64,000 nucleotides of DNA from a bacterium (GCA_021794205.1 JAJYRH010000005.1:48785-112784); one strand, 5' to 3'. Shown: positions 1 through 8,638, counted from the first letter of the stretch. Notes: generated from the letters alone by a model not told the origin. A program made the numbers and translations.

Positions 1-1
1 G

Positions 2-346
2 CCGGGCATTCGTTCGGCACGGTACGGCGGGCTCGAACTCTCGTGGTCGCAGCGGCGCGCGCAACTCCTCGCAGCACTCTCTGCGGTGCCCGCCGAGCGA
101 CGTACGGCGCGATTTTGCTGCGCGTTGCTCGCGATCGATGAAGGAGGTCGTCGTTTCGAGGGCTTCGGCACGACGCGCGGCTCGATCGCGTTCGCCGAGC
201 GCGGTACCGCCGGCTTCGGTTACGATCCGCTCTTTCTCCCCGAGGGTGAGACGCGTACCTTCGCCGAGATGAGCGCGGCGGAGAAGGCGCGCTCGAGCCA
301 TCGCGCGCGCGCACTGCGGGCGCTCGTGGCGGCGATGCGGGGATGA
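2..346 (+). CDS. rdgB: Non-canonical purine NTP pyrophosphatase (RdgB/HAM1), 3' part
   Basis: House-cleaning enzyme that hydrolyses dITP, dXTP and ITP to the monophosphates and so keeps deaminated purines out of nucleic acids; cytosolic. The reading frame enters from the left edge, so the N-terminal half is missing. Two family signatures are visible: PGIRSARYGG at the left edge and GFGYDPLFLPEG followed by TFAEMSAAEKARSSHRARAL near the C-terminus, which form the nucleotide-binding pocket and dimer region. The stop overlaps the start of the next gene in an ATGA, suggesting translational coupling. The identification is secure; only the truncation by the window edge limits the description. Confidence 0.93.
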   Translation, partial: PGIRSARYGGLELSWSQRRAQLLAALSAVPAERRTARFCCALLAIDEGGRRFEGFGTTRGSIAFAERGTAGFGYDPLFLPEGETRTFAEMSAAEKARSSHRARALRALVAAMRG

Positions 347-1209
347 ACTCGCCGACGATCGACCTTCGCACCGCAACGCCGAACGAAGCCGAGATGCTGC
401 TCGGGGGCGCGGCCTTGACGCCGACGCTCGCCGCGCTCGTGGCGCGCGAGCGCGCGCTGCTGGCAATTATCGATGGCGAGCCGAGCGCTCTCGCCATCTA
501 TACCGGCGACGAGCTAGCGGTCGAATTGCACGCTATTGCGGTGGCCCGCGAGGCGCGCGGACGCGGCGTCGCGCGCGCGTTGGTGGAGGCGCTGCGCGGC
601 TCCGCGAGTCGTTCCGTGCGCGCGCTCGTCTCGGCCGCGGCGCAGGAATTCGCGCCGATATACGGCGTGCTCGGTTCGCCCGGCGAGATCTATTGCGGCT
701 ATACGCTCTCCTTGCCGACTCCCGATACTCTCGCCGCGCAACTCGACGGCGCCGGAACGCTTGCGGTGAGACCGATTCAACGGAATACCGATCTTGGAGA
801 TCTACTCGAACTCGATGCGCTCGCGGGTCGACCGCGCGATCCCGCGCTCCACGAAGCCTTGCAGGTTTCGGCGCAGGGTCTCCTTTTCGCTCGCTCCGAC
901 GGCGAGAGCGTCGCATATCTCTACGTCTTCCCCGATGGAGAGATCGGCCCGGGGGCGGCGACGAGCGCGGCGGGCCTCGGCGATGCGATCCTCTATGCCT
1001 TCGCGCGTCTGCGAGCTCGGGGACGAGATCTCGCGCGCGTCCGCGCGCCGGCGGCGGGCGGACGGCTCGCGCGGCTTCTGCGTCGATGCGGCGGGAGGAT
1101 CGTCGAACTCTCGGTACTCCTCGGCGATGGGCCGGAAGCGCGCGCGCTCGGCTTGCCTCTCTGTGGTATGCTCCGCGGGGAGCCGGCGGGACGTAGCTCA
1201 GCTTGGTAG
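343..1209 (+). CDS. GNAT-family acetyltransferase-like protein
   Basis: Predicted N-acyltransferase of 288 residues, about twice the size of a single GNAT domain. The segment AIAVAREARGRGVARALVEA (about residues 65-84) matches GNAT motif A, including the RGRGVA pyrophosphate loop that binds acetyl-CoA. The second half (about 125-280) is weaker and could be a second, degenerate GNAT fold; substrate unknown. The ATG overlaps the rdgB stop (ATGA). The stop codon lies inside the tRNA-Pro gene, so the last seven codons overlap the tRNA acceptor and D arm. Either the protein really ends there or the reading frame simply runs into the tRNA. Confidence 0.72.
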   Translation: MNSPTIDLRTATPNEAEMLLGGAALTPTLAALVARERALLAIIDGEPSALAIYTGDELAVELHAIAVAREARGRGVARALVEALRGSASRSVRALVSAAAQEFAPIYGVLGSPGEIYCGYTLSLPTPDTLAAQLDGAGTLAVRPIQRNTDLGDLLELDALAGRPRDPALHEALQVSAQGLLFARSDGESVAYLYVFPDGEIGPGAATSAAGLGDAILYAFARLRARGRDLARVRAPAAGGRLARLLRRCGGRIVELSVLLGDGPEARALGLPLCGMLRGEPAGRSSAW

Positions 1210-1260
1210 AGCGCTTGCTTTGGGAGCAAGAAGTCGCAGGTTCAAATCCTGTCGTCCCGA
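1187..1260 (+). tRNA. tRNA-Pro (anticodon UGG)
   Basis: Full cloverleaf. The acceptor CGGGACG pairs with CGTCCCG, the anticodon stem CTTGC/GCAAG encloses TTTGGGA (anticodon TGG), and the T arm carries TTCAAAT. The discriminator is A and no CCA is encoded. The 5' end overlaps the 3' end of the GNAT coding region. It is first of three tRNA genes. Confidence 0.97.
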
Positions 1261-1286
1261 GATGGATCGCATGCCGAAGGGCTCGC

Positions 1287-1360
<74 letters not shown>

Positions 1361-1378
1361 TTTCGATGCGCATGCGTG

Positions 1379-1455
1379 GTGATTGTAGCTCAGCTGGTTA
1401 GAGCGCCTGACTGTGACTCAGGAGGTCGCCGGTTCGAACCCGGTCAGTCACCCCA
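1379..1455 (+). tRNA. tRNA-His (anticodon GUG)
   Basis: The acceptor GTGATTG pairs with CAGTCAC, and the anticodon stem CCTGA/TCAGG encloses CTGTGAC (anticodon GTG). A G at 1378 opposite discriminator C at 1452 supplies the histidine identity pair G-1:C73. CCA is encoded at 1453-1455. Confidence 0.97.
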
Positions 1456-1469
1456 TTTTGACTCGATCC

Positions 1470-1497
1470 GCGGCCCCGTTTGAAAAAGTGGGGCCGC
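1470..1497 (+). terminator. GC-rich hairpin after tRNA-His, possible terminator
   Basis: GCGGCCCC pairs perfectly with GGGGCCGC across a 12-nt loop containing AAAAA. It sits 15 nt behind the tRNA cluster and in front of the GGDEF/EAL gene. There is no run of T after the stem, so it is not a classical intrinsic terminator; it may be a processing or pausing hairpin. Confidence 0.4.
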
Positions 1498-1547
1498 CTC
1501 GCGTTGGGGAAGGAGTTATTCGGCGCTCGCCGTCGTATGCTCGCTCT

Positions 1548-4343
1548 ATGGCCGAGCGTACGCGATGGGCACATCGGGTTCCCACCATCCTCGCGATCGT
1601 GCTGCTTCTGGTCGGAATCGCGCTCGCGGTTTCACAGTTGCTCGCTTACGCGCGCTTTATTTCATCGGGAACCGCGCCCGCGATTTCATCGCGAGAGCGC
1701 ATTGCGGTCGAAGCGTTCAAGATCTCCCAACCGCTCACAAATGCCGTTCTCGCCTATCGCGATGCCACCATCGCCGGTAACGCCGCCGCACGCGTGCGCG
1801 CGGGAAAAAACGTCGGCACGGAGATGGCGGCGATGAAGGCGTTGCTGCTCGCGCCGAACGCACGCGCGCTCGACGCCGCCAGCTCGCTCGCGCAGGTAGA
1901 ATCTGGATGGGTGAAGGCGCAACGCGCGCCGATGGGCTGGAAGGGGATCGATGCGGTGAGCGCCCCGTTGGTCCCCATCTGGAATTTGATTCAAAATCTC
2001 GGCGATACGTCGAATTTTAGTTACGAGCGCTCGCACGTATCGCAAAATCTCGCGGATATTGCCTTTAACGACCTGCCGAGTTCGTTGATGTTCCCGCGTC
2101 GTGCGACCTTGGAGGTGAGGCACCTCCTCGCCGCTCGCACCTTCGCGCTCCCGGTCCGCATAGGTTTCAACGGCATATCGACGGCGGTAAGCGGTTCGTA
2201 CAGCCTCACTCAGGACCACATCACGCATACGGCCGCGCAGTTGCGCTCGTCGTTGCCGCCCGGCGATACTCCCGCGGTCGACCGTTTCGTGGCGCGTGCG
2301 AAGACCTACGTCGCGGCCGGAAACGCGCTCTCCAACGCGCTCGCTAGCGCGGCGTTGCTCCCGCGAATCGACCGCGCGACGGAGCGGAACATTTCGTCGC
2401 TGAGCCTCGCTGCATCCCGGAGCACCGACGCGCTCTACGGGTCGGTCGTGACGTTGCTCCTCGCCGATCTGCACACGCGCGAAGCGAACTATGCGAGTGC
2501 GCAACGAGCTCGTTTTCTCACGGTGCTCGGCATTCTTTTCGTGCTCTTCGGGACACTGATTTTGGCTTGGGCGATTGCGAACGTGCGGGCGCAGCGAGCG
2601 CTCGACGAGGCACAGCGCGAACGGGAGCGTCTTGCGAGCGAACTCGCGCGCCAAGATGCCGAACGCGCCCTCCACCTGAGCGAGGCGCAGTTCCGTGCCG
2701 TATTCGACGGCTCGACGATGGGGATCGCGATTCTCGACCGTCAGGGCAAAGCGATCGATGCGAACGCCGTCTATCGCAGCGTCATCGACGTGCACCACCA
2801 TCTTCTCGACGGGCACGAAAGTGAGTTCGCCGAAGTAATGAACGGCGCGCGAGATGCGTTTACGGTCGAACGGCGGATCTCCGGTTTGAGCGAAGAGATG
2901 TGGGTCGACGTCACCATCTCCGGCGTCACCGACGCGAACGGCGAGCATCCCTTTGCGATGTGCACGTTTGCCGACAAGACGACGATCAAGCAGCAGGAGC
3001 GCCGGTTGAACTTCCAGCGTCTCCACGACGCGCTGACGGGGCTGCCGAATCGGCAGGCCTTCGAGGAGCAGCTTGCGGTGCGCTTCGAGCATGCTCGCAG
3101 TGAAGCCGGTGCGCTCTTCTCGGTCATCTTCGTCGATCTCGAGCACTTCAAAGACGTCAACGAGAGCCTCGGGCACTCGGGAGGCGACGCGGTGCTCCGG
3201 CAGATTTCGACGCGTCTTCGCGGTTCGCTCAATGCCGACGATACGGTCGCTCGCCTTGGAAGCGACGAATTTGCGATTCTCGTCGGAACGCTCGGCGACG
3301 TCATTCACGTCGAGTCGCTCGCGCGGCGGCTGCTCGAAAATCTCTCGAAACCGTTTCTCGTCGAGGGGCGTCCGATCTTCCTCGGCGCAAGTATCGGCAT
3401 CGCGATCGGCCCCGAGAGATACGAGCGCGGCGACGAGGTGTTGCGCGATGCGGAGATCGCGATGCAATACGCGAAGACGGTCGGGCGCGAGCGCTTCGCG
3501 GTCTTCGATGCCGAGATGCAGACCGCCGCTGCCGAACGCGTTGCGCTCGCCGCCGATCTGCGCTTCGCCGTGGAGCGCCGCGAGTTTCGCGTGCTCTATC
3601 AGCCGGTCGTCGATCTTCGTACCGGGGCGATCAAAGGGGCGGAGGCACTCCTGCGCTGGGATCACCCCACGCGCGGCGTTATCTCTCCGATGCTCTTCAT
3701 TCCGCTCGCCGAGCGCGGTGGCTTCGCCCGGAGTATCGGCGCCTTCGTGCTCGATACCGGTTGTTCGCAGCTCGCCGCGTGGCGCCGCGCCGGGATCGAT
3801 ATCGCCAACTTCACGCTGCACTTTAACGCCACGCCGACGGAGTTGCTCGAGCCGGGCTTCGACCGGACCTTAAGTGCGGCGATCGACGAGTATGCGCTCA
3901 AGCCGAGCAACCTCGCGATCGAGATTACCGAGAACTCCATGCTCGACGATACCGACATGGCGATGGAGAGAATCGAGCGGGTTCGAGAACGCGGCTTCGC
4001 CGTCTGCATCGACGATTTCGGGACCGGCTACTCCTCGATGCGCTACATGCAGCACTTTAAGATCGATGCCATTAAAATCGATAAAGGCTTCGTCGCCGGC
4101 ACGAACGGCGAAGTCGCGAGCGAACCGATCGTCCACACGCTCGTCCGGCTCTCGGAGGCATTCGGCGTCCGTGTCGTCGCCGAAGGCGTGGAGACCGAAC
4201 GGCAGCGCGAGTTTCTCATCGCCGCCGGGTGTATCGATGCACAGGGCTTTCTCTTCGCCGAGCCACTCACGGCGGCGGAGTTTCGCGAGCGCCTGGTCGC
4301 CCAAGCCGAAAATCTCTCCTCGATGGCTGCGACCGGTACGTGA
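1548..4343 (+). CDS. Membrane-bound PAS-GGDEF-EAL cyclic-di-GMP signalling protein
   Basis: Protein of 931 residues. A transmembrane helix (about 11-33) is followed by an extracytoplasmic region, a second helix (about 321-345), a coiled coil, a PAS domain (about 380-485), a GGDEF domain (about 488-645) and an EAL domain (about 665-920). The GGDEF active-site motif reads GSDEF, a one-residue deviation, so diguanylate cyclase activity is uncertain. The EAL domain keeps AEALLRW, the EITEN glutamate, DDFGTGYSS, the lysine in IKIDKGF and AEGVET, so cyclic-di-GMP phosphodiesterase activity is likely. I chose the ATG at 1548 because earlier in-frame codons lie inside tRNA-His and the hairpin. No other c-di-GMP enzyme is nearby; a PilZ protein is encoded at 32.8 kb. 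Confidence 0.92.
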   Translation: MAERTRWAHRVPTILAIVLLLVGIALAVSQLLAYARFISSGTAPAISSRERIAVEAFKISQPLTNAVLAYRDATIAGNAAARVRAGKNVGTEMAAMKALLLAPNARALDAASSLAQVESGWVKAQRAPMGWKGIDAVSAPLVPIWNLIQNLGDTSNFSYERSHVSQNLADIAFNDLPSSLMFPRRATLEVRHLLAARTFALPVRIGFNGISTAVSGSYSLTQDHITHTAAQLRSSLPPGDTPAVDRFVARAKTYVAAGNALSNALASAALLPRIDRATERNISSLSLAASRSTDALYGSVVTLLLADLHTREANYASAQRARFLTVLGILFVLFGTLILAWAIANVRAQRALDEAQRERERLASELARQDAERALHLSEAQFRAVFDGSTMGIAILDRQGKAIDANAVYRSVIDVHHHLLDGHESEFAEVMNGARDAFTVERRISGLSEEMWVDVTISGVTDANGEHPFAMCTFADKTTIKQQERRLNFQRLHDALTGLPNRQAFEEQLAVRFEHARSEAGALFSVIFVDLEHFKDVNESLGHSGGDAVLRQISTRLRGSLNADDTVARLGSDEFAILVGTLGDVIHVESLARRLLENLSKPFLVEGRPIFLGASIGIAIGPERYERGDEVLRDAEIAMQYAKTVGRERFAVFDAEMQTAAAERVALAADLRFAVERREFRVLYQPVVDLRTGAIKGAEALLRWDHPTRGVISPMLFIPLAERGGFARSIGAFVLDTGCSQLAAWRRAGIDIANFTLHFNATPTELLEPGFDRTLSAAIDEYALKPSNLAIEITENSMLDDTDMAMERIERVRERGFAVCIDDFGTGYSSMRYMQHFKIDAIKIDKGFVAGTNGEVASEPIVHTLVRLSEAFGVRVVAEGVETERQREFLIAAGCIDAQGFLFAEPLTAAEFRERLVAQAENLSSMAATGT

Positions 4344-4364
4344 CGAAAGGCGCACCTTTTTCGC

Positions 4365-4393
4365 TTGCAAAAGCCTGGGCGGCCGTTTACACT
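4365..4393 (+). promoter_or_regulatory. Housekeeping-type promoter for the tRNA-Lys cluster
   Basis: TTGCAA (4365-4370) and TACACT (4388-4393) are separated by 17 bp, and the tRNA-Lys gene starts 13 bp after the -10 box. Spacing and sequence fit a sigma-70 type promoter. A further -10-like TATAGT at 4613-4618 precedes tRNA-Leu, but I see no good -35 box for it. Confidence 0.6.
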
Positions 4394-4406
4394 GATACGC
4401 GCCTCT

Positions 4407-4479
4407 GCGCCTTTAGCTCAGTCGGTAGAGCAGCGGACTTTTAATCCGTTGGTCCTGGGTTCGAGTCCCAGAGGGCGCA
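4407..4479 (+). tRNA. tRNA-Lys (anticodon UUU)
   Basis: The acceptor GCGCCTT pairs with AGGGCGC (one G-T pair). The anticodon loop CTTTTAA carries TTT, and the T loop is TTCGAGT. The discriminator is A and no CCA is encoded. Confidence 0.97.
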
Positions 4480-4485
4480 AAACAC

Positions 4486-4561
4486 GCACCGCTAGCTCAA
4501 TTGGTAGAGCAGGTGACTCTTAATCACTTGGTTGGGGGTTCAAGTCCCTCGCGGTGCACCA
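4486..4561 (+). tRNA. tRNA-Lys (anticodon CUU)
   Basis: The acceptor GCACCGC pairs with GCGGTGC. The anticodon stem GGTGA/TCACT encloses CTCTTAA (anticodon CTT). CCA is encoded at 4559-4561. It lies 6 nt behind the UUU isoacceptor, so the two are probably co-transcribed. Confidence 0.97.
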
Positions 4562-4635
4562 AACTTTTCTCTTGCCGGTAGCTCGGCGGCGCAGGATTTG
4601 GTGGGTTCTCGTTATAGTATGGGGCGTTCGCCTGA

Positions 4636-4720
4636 GGGCAAGTGGCGAAACTGGTAGACGCGCTGGATTTAGGTTCCAGTGGGGAGACCCGTCAGAGTTC
4701 GAGTCTCTGCTTGCCCACCA
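4636..4720 (+). tRNA. tRNA-Leu (anticodon UAG)
   Basis: Class II tRNA with a long variable arm. The acceptor GGGCAAG pairs with CTTGCCC, and the anticodon stem CTGGA/TCCAG encloses TTTAGGT (anticodon TAG). CCA is encoded at 4718-4720. Confidence 0.97.
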
Positions 4721-4745
4721 TCCCGCGCGCGGCGGGCCGTTCGAT

Positions 4746-4820
4746 GCGGAAGTAGCTCAGTGGTAGAGCATCGCCTTGCCAAGGCGAGGGTCGCGAGTTC
4801 GAATCTCGTCTTCCGCTCCA
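4746..4820 (+). tRNA. tRNA-Gly (anticodon GCC)
   Basis: The acceptor GCGGAAG pairs with CTTCCGC. The anticodon stem TCGCC/GGCGA encloses TTGCCAA (anticodon GCC). CCA is encoded at 4818-4820. It lies just ahead of tig. Confidence 0.97.
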
Positions 4821-4859
4821 TCGCGGCGCGCCGACCCCAACCAAGTGAGTAAGGATCCC

Positions 4860-6152
4860 GTGACGACCTCAACCCTCACCCGACTCGATGCGACGAGCGT
4901 CGAACTCGTTATCCCCGTGCTGCCCGATGCACTCGATCGCGCCCGCGAGGTCGCTTTTCGGCGCCTGAGCAAGAACGCGCGCATTCCCGGTTTTCGCAAG
5001 GGGCATATCCCCCGTCGCGTCTTCGAGCAGACCTACGGCACCGCGGGTATCGAATCCGAGGCGATGGAGGATCTCGTTCCGGAGCTCTATAGCTCGGCGG
5101 TTCGCGAACACGAGCTCGCGCCGGTCGCGCGTCCCAAGCTCGAGATGCTTCCCAGCGCGGAGAACGAGCCGCTGCGCGTGAAGGCGCGCGTTGAGGTGCG
5201 CCCGACGTTGGAGTTAGGAACCTACACCGGGCTCTCGGTCTCGGTCCAGGAGCGCACCGTCAGCGACGAAGAGGTAGCCCGTACGCTCGAAGGGCTCGCG
5301 CGCGATCGCGGCACCCTCGCTCCAGTCGAACGCCCGGCCGCACTCGGCGATATCGTGACGATCGACTTCATCGGTCGGATCGATGGGACGCCCTTTGAGG
5401 GAGGCTCCGCCGAGGGGCAGGTCGCCGAGTTGCTCGAAGATCGGTTTATTCCAGGCTTTGCGACCGGGATCGTCGGCATGAACGCCGGCGAACGCCGAGA
5501 GATCGAGACGCATTTTCCCGAGGGCTATCACGCGAGCGAACTCGCAGGAAAGACGGCGATCTTCGAGGTGACGCTCCACGACGTGAAGCAGCTCGAAATG
5601 CCGACGCTCGACGATGCCTTCGCCGCCGAGGTCAGCGATTTTGCGACGATCGAGGAGTTGCGAACGGAGGTCCGCAAGCGCCTCGAAGGGATCGCCGAGG
5701 CCCGGGTCCGCCGCGAGATCGGCAACGCGGTGATGGAGCAGCTCGTCGCTTCGCACGATATTCCCGTGCCGCCGAGCCTGCTGGTCGCCGAACGCGAGCA
5801 GCTCGTCGAAGAGACGCGGCGCATGGCTCAGGAGCAGGGTGCGAATTTTGCAGAGTATCTCGCCTCGATCGGCAAGACCGAAGAGGAGCTCCGTGAGGAG
5901 CTGACCGGTGATGCCGAACGCCGCGTGAAGGGGACGCTCCTGATCGAAGCGATCGCCGATACGGAGGGCATCGAGGCGAGCCCCGGCGAGATTCAGGCCG
6001 AACTCGCTCTCCTCGCTCGCCGATACGGCCAGCCGGTGGATCGGGTACGCGAGGCGCTCGCGCAGAACATGCAGTCGGTCTACGACGGCATCGTCCGGAA
6101 TAAGACTCTCGAATTTCTCATCGACAAGGCGCAGCGCGTCGCCGCGCCGTAG
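4860..6152 (+). CDS. tig: Trigger factor, ribosome-bound chaperone
   Basis: Chaperone and peptidyl-prolyl isomerase that binds ribosomal protein L23 at the exit tunnel and shields nascent chains. The 430 residues show the N-terminal ribosome-binding signature [17 protein letters not shown] (about residues 44-60), an FKBP-type isomerase domain with [14 protein letters not shown] and [12 protein letters not shown] (about 155-240), and a helical C-terminal chaperone domain. The GTG at 4860 has AAGGA four bases upstream and gives the usual family N-terminus; a GTG at 4845 is the alternative. Longer frames would run into tRNA-Gly. The order tig-clpP-clpX is the classical protein quality-control cluster. 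Confidence 0.95.
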   Translation: MTTSTLTRLDATSVELVIPVLPDALDRAREVAFRRLSKNARIPGFRKGHIPRRVFEQTYGTAGIESEAMEDLVPELYSSAVREHELAPVARPKLEMLPSAENEPLRVKARVEVRPTLELGTYTGLSVSVQERTVSDEEVARTLEGLARDRGTLAPVERPAALGDIVTIDFIGRIDGTPFEGGSAEGQVAELLEDRFIPGFATGIVGMNAGERREIETHFPEGYHASELAGKTAIFEVTLHDVKQLEMPTLDDAFAAEVSDFATIEELRTEVRKRLEGIAEARVRREIGNAVMEQLVASHDIPVPPSLLVAEREQLVEETRRMAQEQGANFAEYLASIGKTEEELREELTGDAERRVKGTLLIEAIADTEGIEASPGEIQAELALLARRYGQPVDRVREALAQNMQSVYDGIVRNKTLEFLIDKAQRVAAP

Positions 6153-6175
6153 AGAACGTACACGCAGCGTCAACG

Positions 6176-6194
6176 CGACGGCATCATGCCGTCG
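6176..6194 (+). other. Hairpin between tig and clpP
   Basis: CGACGGCA pairs perfectly with TGCCGTCG around a TCA loop in the 68-bp gap between tig and clpP. There is no T run, so it may be an RNA-stabilising or pausing element rather than a terminator. Function not known. Confidence 0.4.
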
Positions 6195-6220
6195 GTGAAG
6201 AAGGGATAGGTCGTTCTCCG

Positions 6221-6832
6221 ATGGGGCACTTGGTACCGATGGTCGTCGAACAGTCGTCGCGCGGGGAGCGCGCGTACGATATCTATTCGCGGCTTCTCAA
6301 GGATCGTATCGTCTTCGTCGGTGGCCCGATCGACGATTCGATCGCGAGCTTAACGATCGCGCAGCTGCTCTTCTTGGAAAAAGAAGATCCCGACAAAGAC
6401 ATCGATATGTACGTCAATAGCCCGGGGGGCAGCGTGACCGCCGGTCTGGCGATCTACGATGCGATGCGCTTTATTAAGCCCGACGTCGCGACGATCTGTA
6501 TGGGCATGGCGGCATCGATGGGCTCGATTCTCCTGACCGGCGGCGCTCAAGGGAAGCGCTTCGCCCTTCCGCATGCGAAAATTCTCATCCATCAGCCCTG
6601 GGTCTCCCAGCTCGGGGGCCAGGCGACCGACGTGGAGATCGCCGCGCGCGACCTGATCGCGACCCGACTGACGGTGGCGAAAATTTATGAAGCGACCTGC
6701 AAGAAGCCCCTCGACGACGTCCTGAAGGACATCGATCGCGACTACTATATGACCGCCCAGGACGCCAAAGAGTACGGGATAATCGATAGCATCATCGAAG
6801 ACCGTAGCTCGATGCCGTCTCCGGCACCGTAG
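6221..6832 (+). CDS. clpP: ATP-dependent Clp protease proteolytic subunit
   Basis: Serine peptidase that forms the two-ring barrel fed by ClpX. All 203 residues align with the family: the nucleophile Ser99 in [14 protein letters not shown], the catalytic His124 in LIHQP, the catalytic Asp in the DIDRDYYM segment (about 172), and the oxyanion SPGGSV loop (about 67-72). A short propeptide-like N-terminus precedes [20 protein letters not shown]. The next gene, clpX, starts 23 nt downstream, so the two form an operon. Confidence 0.97.
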   Translation: MGHLVPMVVEQSSRGERAYDIYSRLLKDRIVFVGGPIDDSIASLTIAQLLFLEKEDPDKDIDMYVNSPGGSVTAGLAIYDAMRFIKPDVATICMGMAASMGSILLTGGAQGKRFALPHAKILIHQPWVSQLGGQATDVEIAARDLIATRLTVAKIYEATCKKPLDDVLKDIDRDYYMTAQDAKEYGIIDSIIEDRSSMPSPAP

Positions 6833-6855
6833 CCGAGGGAGGTCGCCCGTCCGCC

Positions 6856-8124
6856 ATGTTTCGATTCGGGGATGAAAAGGGGCAACTCAAGTGCAGCTTC
6901 TGCGGAAAATCGCAGGAGAATGTGCGGAAATTGATCGCCGGACCCGGTGTCTACATCTGCGACGAATGTATCGAGCTCTGCAACGAGATTATCGAAGAGG
7001 AGCTCTACAAGGCTGCCGACGACGGCGCGCGTCTGCGAACGTTGCCGAAGCCGCGCGAGATCAACCAAATTCTCGACACGTACGTCATCGGACAGGATCG
7101 CGCGAAGAAAGCGCTCGCAGTTGCGGTGTACAACCACTACAAACGCATCAATGCCGGCCCCGCCGGCAGTGGGGCGGATGACGTCGAACTGCAGAAATCG
7201 AATATTCTTCTCGTCGGGCCGACCGGCTCGGGGAAGACCTATCTCGCGCAGACGTTGGCGAAGATTCTCGACGTTCCGCTCGCGATGGCCGACGCGACCT
7301 CGCTCACCGAGGCCGGCTACGTCGGCGAAGATGTCGAAAATATTTTGCTGAAGCTCATCCAAGCCGCCGATTACGATGTTAAACGCGCGGAGCGTGGGAT
7401 CATCTATATCGACGAGATCGATAAAATCGCTCGGAAGAGCGAGAACCCGTCGATCACGCGTGACGTCTCGGGTGAGGGAGTGCAGCAAGCGCTGCTCAAA
7501 ATTCTCGAAGGCACGACGGCAAACGTACCGCCGCAGGGCGGTCGCAAGCATCCGCACCAAGAGTTCATCCAGATCGATACCACCAACGTGCTCTTCATCT
7601 GCGGCGGAGCCTTCGACGGCTTGGAACGAATCGTCGAATCGCGCGTTGCGGCGAACAACATGGGGTTTCGTGCGAACCCGGAGAGCAAACGCGTCGCTCG
7701 GGCGAGCAAAATGCTCGGTCAGCTCCTTCCCGAAGATCTGCTGAAGTTCGGTCTCATCCCCGAATTTATCGGGCGTCTGCCGATCGTCGTAACGCTCGAC
7801 GCGCTCGACGATCTCACGCTGCGGCGCATTCTTACCGAGCCGCGGAACGCACTCGTGAAGCAGTTCCAGCGCATTCTAGCGATGGATGGCGTCGATCTGC
7901 AATTCACCAAAGACGCGCTCGTCTCCATCGCTACGAAAGCGCAGGGCCGCAAGACCGGCGCGCGCGGGCTTCGTTCGATACTCGAAGAGATCATGCTCGA
8001 TGTGATGTACGATCTTCCGTCGCTCGTCGGCGTCAAGAAGTGCGTCGTAAATAAAGATGTCGTCGAAAAACGCGAACAACCGACGTTGATCTACGGCGAC
8101 CGCCAGAAAGAGATGCCCGCATAG
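6856..8124 (+). CDS. clpX: ClpX, AAA+ unfoldase of the ClpXP protease
   Basis: ATP-driven unfoldase that selects and threads substrates into ClpP. The 422 residues start with a four-cysteine zinc-binding domain (Cys13, Cys16, Cys35, Cys38). Walker A GPTGSGKT follows at 121-128, then the GYVGEDVE pore-loop region, Walker [12 protein letters not shown], and a C-terminal small AAA domain with [25 protein letters not shown] lies about 15 nt upstream of the ATG. The gene ends 10 nt before the convergent peroxiredoxin-like gene. Confidence 0.98.
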   Translation: MFRFGDEKGQLKCSFCGKSQENVRKLIAGPGVYICDECIELCNEIIEEELYKAADDGARLRTLPKPREINQILDTYVIGQDRAKKALAVAVYNHYKRINAGPAGSGADDVELQKSNILLVGPTGSGKTYLAQTLAKILDVPLAMADATSLTEAGYVGEDVENILLKLIQAADYDVKRAERGIIYIDEIDKIARKSENPSITRDVSGEGVQQALLKILEGTTANVPPQGGRKHPHQEFIQIDTTNVLFICGGAFDGLERIVESRVAANNMGFRANPESKRVARASKMLGQLLPEDLLKFGLIPEFIGRLPIVVTLDALDDLTLRRILTEPRNALVKQFQRILAMDGVDLQFTKDALVSIATKAQGRKTGARGLRSILEEIMLDVMYDLPSLVGVKKCVVNKDVVEKREQPTLIYGDRQKEMPA

Positions 8125-8134
8125 CGCATCGGCG

Positions 8135-8638
8135 CTAGCGTGCGAGCAACTCCTCCACCGGCGGAAGGTCGCCGGCGTGTTCGCCGCGGTAGATCCAGGC
8201 AACTCGTCCATTTTTGTCGATTCGCATCGCACCCGGCACGCGTCCGAGGTCGTCCCATCGCGCCTTCGCCCAATTTTGGCGAAAGCCGGCGCGTCGATTT
8301 TCCAACGCACGCCGTACGAGGTCGCGCGAGAAGAAGGTGAGGATCGAGGCCGGGCGCAGCCGCGCGGCGCGATGCGTGCGCCGTTCTGGGTCGGCGATAC
8401 AGGAATCGGCGACGCCGTAGCCTTCGCAGAGCGCTGCGGTCGTCGCCGCATCGGCGGCGACGACGATATAGACGCGGTCGTCGCGCTTCGTTTTATCGGA
8501 CTCGCGCAACTGCGCGAGCGGTTCGCCGAAAAACGTTCAACCGGTATGTCGCGGCCAAATAATGAGCGCGGGGAGTTGAATCGGTCGGGGGAAGAGATCG
8601 AGCGGGGCGGCCTCGCCTACGGTAAAACGTTCGTTCAT
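8135..8638 (-). CDS. Peroxiredoxin/thioredoxin-fold protein, candidate selenoprotein with in-frame TGA
   Basis: Read through one TGA, the frame gives 167 residues with the layout of an AhpC/TSA-type redoxin. The N-terminus is MNERFTVGEAAPLDL, the first strand is PALIIWPRHTG, then comes codon 34 (TGA, 8537-8539), then TFFGEPLAQLRE, the strand VYIVVAAD, and the C-terminal GAMRIDKNGRVAWIYRGEHA. Related redoxins place the peroxidatic cysteine exactly after the RHxG turn, so TGA stands where Cys or selenocysteine belongs. A 7-bp stem with loop AGTT lies 18 nt behind the TGA. The ATG overlaps the surE stop (ATGA), so the gene begins where coupling predicts, and the frame is open on both sides. Alternatives are a nonsense mutation or a sequencing error. 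The fold assignment is fairly sure; Sec incorporation is inference. Confidence 0.7.
8501..8518 (-). promoter_or_regulatory. bSECIS-like hairpin downstream of the in-frame TGA
   Basis: On the minus strand CTCGCGC (8518-8512) pairs perfectly with GCGCGAG (8507-8501) around loop AGTT. The stem begins 18 nt after the TGA, and the loop G at 8510 is 27 nt after the last TGA base. Bacterial SECIS elements are known to lie within the coding region shortly after the UGA, with a small apical loop having a G among its first two bases; this hairpin meets those conditions. SelB recognition is inferred, not shown. Confidence 0.5.
8537..8539 (-). other. In-frame TGA, candidate selenocysteine codon
   Basis: Codon 34 of the redoxin gene. 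The flanking residues are RHTG before and TFFGE after. One base change from TGC or TGT would give the expected cysteine. Many other genes in this window use TGA as their real stop, so a global recoding of TGA is excluded. Confidence 0.6.

Noticed and set aside
1686..3821. A 711-codon open frame on the minus strand opposite the GGDEF/EAL gene
   Set aside because: Long antisense frames are common in GC-rich DNA. Its product is arginine-rich and without domain signals, and the plus-strand protein is unmistakable.
8537..8539. Global recoding of TGA (as Trp or Gly)
   Set aside because: pyrR and pyrB neighbours, ruvA, pknB, pdxH, panE and many others end at TGA at the expected C-terminus.
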